Below are positions 7,053-9,737 of a DNA stretch of 9,737 nucleotides, in pieces; position 1 is the stretch's first letter; each line of letters opens with the position of its first letter. The position numbers and the translations under genes are program-made. Below the pieces are notes generated by a model. The model did not search any database and was not told the origin of the DNA. It saw only the letters and a program-made list of their open reading frames with translations. This DNA comes from CAUZIZ01 sp047514575 (GTDB lineage Bacteria > Acidobacteriota > UBA6911 > RPQK01 > JAJDTT01): contig JAKZYH010000188.1 in NCBI GenBank assembly GCA_047514575.1, positions 1 to 9,737 of the forward strand, given 5' to 3'.

Positions 7053-8489
7053 ATGAATAGTCATTGGGACTTTCTTCCTCACCACCGGCTTTCACGCCGT
7101 CAAATGCTGCGTAGGAGCAGCGCCGGCTTCGGCGGATTAGCCCTGGCCGCGCTGCTGGGCGAGGAGTCCAGGGCGGCGAGCAACGATACCGCTCTGGGTT
7201 CCAATCCATTGGCCCCAAAGGCACCCCACTTCCCTGCCCGAGCAAAGCGAGTCATTTTTCTGTTCATGCACGGAGGCCCTTCTCAAATCGACACCTTCGA
7301 TTACAAGCCTCTCTTGCAGCGAGACCACGGGAAGCCACTGCCCTTCAAGCGCCCAAAGGTCGTGTCCAGCGAGACTTTCAACCTGCTCAAATCTCCCTGG
7401 GAGTTCCAGCAATACGGTGAAAGCGGAGCCTGGGTCAGTGAGTTGTTTCCCAATGTCGCAGGAATAGTTGACGAACTTTGCTTCATCAAGTCCATGCATG
7501 CCTCCAACTCGCGTCACGGTGCGGCTCTGCTGGAACTGCACACCGGCAGCGACACCTTCGTCCGTCCCAGCATGGGTTCCTGGATCACCTACGGTCTAGG
7601 GAGCGAAAACCAGAACATGCCCGGCTTCATCACCATCTGCCCCAGCACCGGTCACGGCGGCGCTAACAACTATGGCTCGGCCTTCTTGCCAGCCCCCTAT
7701 GCCGGAACCGCAGTGGGAGCCGTAGGGACTCCATCGAAAGAGGCGAAGATCCCCTTCATTACCAATACCGAAACCCCGCGCGACATCCAGCGGATGGAAC
7801 TCGACTTCATCCAGCGGTTGAACCAACAGCATCTAACAGCGACCGGACCCGAAGCCGATCTGGAAGGTCGAATCGCGTCCTTCGAGCTGGCGTTCCGGAT
7901 GCAAACGGAGGCACCCGGACTGCAGGATATTTCCGGAGAATCCGATGCCACCCAGAAACTCTACGGACTGGACGATCGGATGACAGAGGATTTCGGACGC
8001 CAGTGCCTGATGGCCCGACGCTTGGCCGAAGCAGGCGTCCGCTTCGTCCAGGTCAGCCACAGCTACAAATGGGACCAGCACCAACGGCTGCGGCGCGACC
8101 ACCTTCAGAACGCCCGCGAAGTCGACAAGCCCATCGCCGGCCTGATCCGAGATCTCAAGAGTCGAGGACTGCTCGAAGATACCCTGGTGCTCTGGGGAGG
8201 AGAGTTTGGCCGCACCCCCGTCGCCCAGGGATCGGACGGACGCGATCACAATCCCGAGGGCTTCACCATCTGGTTCGCAGGCGCAGGTGTCCGCCCCGGT
8301 TTTCAGTACGGAGCAACTGACGATTACGGCTACTATTCAGTCGAGAACAAGGTGCACATGCACGACCTTCACGCTACCATCCTGCACCTACTCGGGCTTG
8401 ACCATACCCGCCTCACCTACAAATATGCTGGGAGAGACTTTCGCCTCACTGATATCCATGGCAACGTCGTCAAAGATATCCTCACCTGA
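7053..8489 (+). CDS. Tat-exported DUF1501 family protein
   Basis: A 478-residue protein, the usual size for DUF1501. The N-terminus has a twin-arginine signal, SRRQMLRR (14-21) followed by a Gly/Ala/Leu-rich segment to about 36, so it is probably exported folded, which often goes with a cofactor or metal. The fold belongs to the sulfatase/alkaline-phosphatase-like superfamily. Conserved stretches seen are FLFMHGGPSQIDTFD (69-83), a candidate metal-binding start of the core; WGGEFGRTP (381-389); GRDHNP (396-401); and HMHDLHATILHLLGLDH (435-451). The Asp and His residues in these motifs are good candidates for metal ligands, but the substrate is unknown. The start ATG has a modest GGGAA 7-11 bases upstream and gives the complete Tat signal. 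Adjacency to a PSCyt1/DUF1549/DUF1553 gene is a recurring arrangement in planctomycete-like genomes and implies a joint function, which is inference. Confidence 0.93.
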   Translation: MNSHWDFLPHHRLSRRQMLRRSSAGFGGLALAALLGEESRAASNDTALGSNPLAPKAPHFPARAKRVIFLFMHGGPSQIDTFDYKPLLQRDHGKPLPFKRPKVVSSETFNLLKSPWEFQQYGESGAWVSELFPNVAGIVDELCFIKSMHASNSRHGAALLELHTGSDTFVRPSMGSWITYGLGSENQNMPGFITICPSTGHGGANNYGSAFLPAPYAGTAVGAVGTPSKEAKIPFITNTETPRDIQRMELDFIQRLNQQHLTATGPEADLEGRIASFELAFRMQTEAPGLQDISGESDATQKLYGLDDRMTEDFGRQCLMARRLAEAGVRFVQVSHSYKWDQHQRLRRDHLQNAREVDKPIAGLIRDLKSRGLLEDTLVLWGGEFGRTPVAQGSDGRDHNPEGFTIWFAGAGVRPGFQYGATDDYGYYSVENKVHMHDLHATILHLLGLDHTRLTYKYAGRDFRLTDIHGNVVKDILT

Positions 8490-8497
8490 TATCATCT

Positions 8498-8634
8498 AAA
8501 TCCCAAGATACAAGATACAAACAAATTCCAAATCACAAGCAACAAGGTTCCAAACCGTAACAGGTTTCAGCGCCGGGCGTGACCACAACGTATTGGTGCC
8601 TGGAATTTGAGACTTGTTTGTATCTTGGAGCTTT
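8498..8634. repeat. CCAAGATACAA-type inverted repeat, copy 2
   Basis: The left arm, about 8498-8557, carries CCAAGATACAA at 8503-8513. The right arm, about 8599-8634, carries its reverse complement TTGTATCTTGG at 8618-8628, and also TGGAATTTGAGACTTGTTTG at 8601-8620, which echoes words of the left arm. The centre of about 40 bp is unrelated. It begins eight bases after the DUF1501 stop and ends at the stop codon of the response regulator. In this convergent position the hairpin could end transcription from both sides, although no clean T-run is present. It is the same repeat family as 3141-3314. Confidence 0.75.
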
Positions 8635-8996
8635 CAGACTACACGAAGGTCTTCATTGTCCCAGGGTTTTTCTATGTACTGATACAGTCCCACCTCGTTG
8701 ATCGCCTTGATCGCGTTCTCCTTATCGGCGTATCCAGTGAGAATGATCCGAGGGACATCCGGCTTCAGCGCTCGAACCTTACCCAGAAAGCTGATGCCGT
8801 CCATTTCAGGCATCAGGTAATCCGAGATGACCAGATCGACCTCGCTTCTTGCGAAGTGGTCCAGTGCTTCGACCGGAGAGGTGAAGGTCAGGACTTCATA
8901 AGGAGTTTCCAGGTTCAAAAATGAGCGGATACTCATCAGTACCATCTCTTCATCGTCGACAATCATAACGACGCTTTTTTCTTCTGAGTCCGTCAT
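8634..8996 (-). CDS. Single-domain response regulator (REC), short C-terminus
   Basis: A 120-residue receiver domain of a two-component system, cytoplasmic. Residues seen: acidic pair Asp14-Asp15, phospho-acceptor Asp59 in ISDYLMPEMDG, Thr87 in ILTGYA, switch-like Tyr107, and Lys110 in EKPW. No output domain follows, so it is a CheY/Spo0F-type regulator or the remainder of a longer protein. It ends only ten residues after the conserved Lys, shorter than typical receivers, where helix alpha-5 should continue. The stop coincides with the inner edge of the repeat at 8498-8634. AGGAG four bases before the ATG supports the start. It lies 33 bp after the histidine kinase gene, so the two are almost certainly co-transcribed and form a cognate pair. 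Confidence 0.9.
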   Translation of the reverse strand: MTDSEEKSVVMIVDDEEMVLMSIRSFLNLETPYEVLTFTSPVEALDHFARSEVDLVISDYLMPEMDGISFLGKVRALKPDVPRIILTGYADKENAIKAINEVGLYQYIEKPWDNEDLRVV

Positions 8997-9029
8997 GGCT
9001 CTCCTATCAAGCAGGGCTCTTCATGCGCT

Positions 9030-9737
9030 CTAGCCGGGATTGGGTACCGGGTTTTCACCATTTCCCACTTCCTCGGGCCGAATCGGTAACGACAGGCGGA
9101 AGGTACTGCCCTTTCCAACCTCACTTTCGACCTGGATCGTGCCCCGATGGTCCTGGACGATTCGATAGACAATCGACAACCCCAGCCCTGTACCCACTCC
9201 GAAACCCTTGGTAGTGAATCCAGGATCGAAAATCCGCTGGAGATTCTCTTGGGGAATCCCCCTCCCCGAGTCCTTGAATTCAACTAAAACGTTTCCCCCC
9301 TGGAGACGAGTCTTGATGGCGATGGATCCCGGTCCTTCGATGGCATGGCTGGCGTTGACCAGGAGGTTCATGAATACCTGATTCAGCTGGTTCGGATAAC
9401 ACTTGACCCGAGGAATTTCGCCGTAATCCTTGTCTACCTGGATCCGATTCTTAAGCTCGTGCTGAACCAGAGTGAGGGTGTTTTCAATACCCTCGTGGAG
9501 GTCCACTTCGTCCAGTTCAGCCTCGTCCAATCGCGCGAATCGGCGCAAACTACCCACGATGGTCACGATCCGTTCGGCGGCTGTTTGGCTGACACTGGTC
9601 AGTTCACCTGCGCCCTTGAGGAGGCGCTTCAGTTTTTCGTTCCCACTCACCCCGACGGCCTCGTTCTCGGCAAGAATCGTGTCGATTCGGGCCAGGGTCC
9701 GGGCGAAGATGTCGATGTTGCTGGTGAGAGCTCCTAA
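9030..9737 (-). CDS. Sensor histidine kinase, C-terminal part (cut by window edge)
   Basis: An open frame of 235 residues running off the right end. The first visible residues, LGALTSNID, look like the sequence just after the phospho-accepting His of an H-box, so the His itself should lie about six codons outside the window. A dimerisation helical hairpin fills residues 1-75. The HATPase_c domain follows: N-box NQLNQVFMNLLVNASHAI (about 116-133), G1 box DSGRGIP (156-162), F-box IFDPGFTTK (169-177) and G2 box GTGLGLS (182-188). All ATP-binding boxes look intact, so this should be an active kinase. The sensor region, and thus the signal, is unseen. A GTG at 9648-9650 is internal and not the start. 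It precedes and probably phosphorylates the adjacent receiver protein. Confidence 0.92.
   Translation of the reverse strand, partial: LGALTSNIDIFARTLARIDTILAENEAVGVSGNEKLKRLLKGAGELTSVSQTAAERIVTIVGSLRRFARLDEAELDEVDLHEGIENTLTLVQHELKNRIQVDKDYGEIPRVKCYPNQLNQVFMNLLVNASHAIEGPGSIAIKTRLQGGNVLVEFKDSGRGIPQENLQRIFDPGFTTKGFGVGTGLGLSIVYRIVQDHRGTIQVESEVGKGSTFRLSLPIRPEEVGNGENPVPNPG

Noticed and set aside
9648..9650. GTG as start of the histidine kinase
   Set aside because: The frame is open to the window edge and the upstream codons encode the helix following the H-box, so the GTG is internal.

Overview
This 9.7 kb window is bacterial, of moderate to fairly high GC, with Shine-Dalgarno-led genes and exported proteins of families that are greatly expanded in Planctomycetota, Verrucomicrobiota and Acidobacteriota: a PSCyt1/DUF1549/DUF1553 cytochrome-like giant, a Tat-exported DUF1501 protein, a DUF3500 protein and a small four-cysteine secreted protein. 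The families point to that group of phyla. The window has no rRNA or other taxonomic marker, so the phylum is left open.

Layout, left to right. Positions 1-220 hold a non-coding, nested inverted-repeat element: two 62-nt REP-like units facing each other, plus two degenerate half-units. A 232-bp stretch with no evident gene follows. Three genes then lie on the minus strand: a zinc-ligand-less MDR dehydrogenase (453-1466), a small secreted Cys-rich protein (1604-1918) and an exported DUF3500 protein (2019-3092). The divergent region 3093-3417 carries a candidate promoter for the DUF3500 gene, a weaker one for the gene on the other strand, and a second kind of inverted repeat built from CCAAGATACAA-type words.

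On the plus strand are the 1113-residue PSCyt1-DUF1549-DUF1553 protein (3418-6759) and the DUF1501 protein (7053-8489). This pairing recurs in planctomycete-like genomes. The shared design suggests a periplasmic or cell-surface redox/hydrolase module of unknown substrate, but its biochemical role is not established. A second CCAAGATACAA inverted repeat fills the convergent gap after DUF1501. It is followed by a minus-strand two-component pair transcribed from right to left: a histidine kinase cut by the window edge (9030-9737) and a single-domain response regulator (8634-8996) that ends exactly where the repeat begins.

No tRNA, rRNA, CRISPR array, transposase or complete mobile element was seen. 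The most notable signals are the two unrelated families of intergenic inverted repeats, one of which appears to supply part of a promoter at one site and a gene 3' end at the other. No clear-cut new defence or metabolic system is visible.
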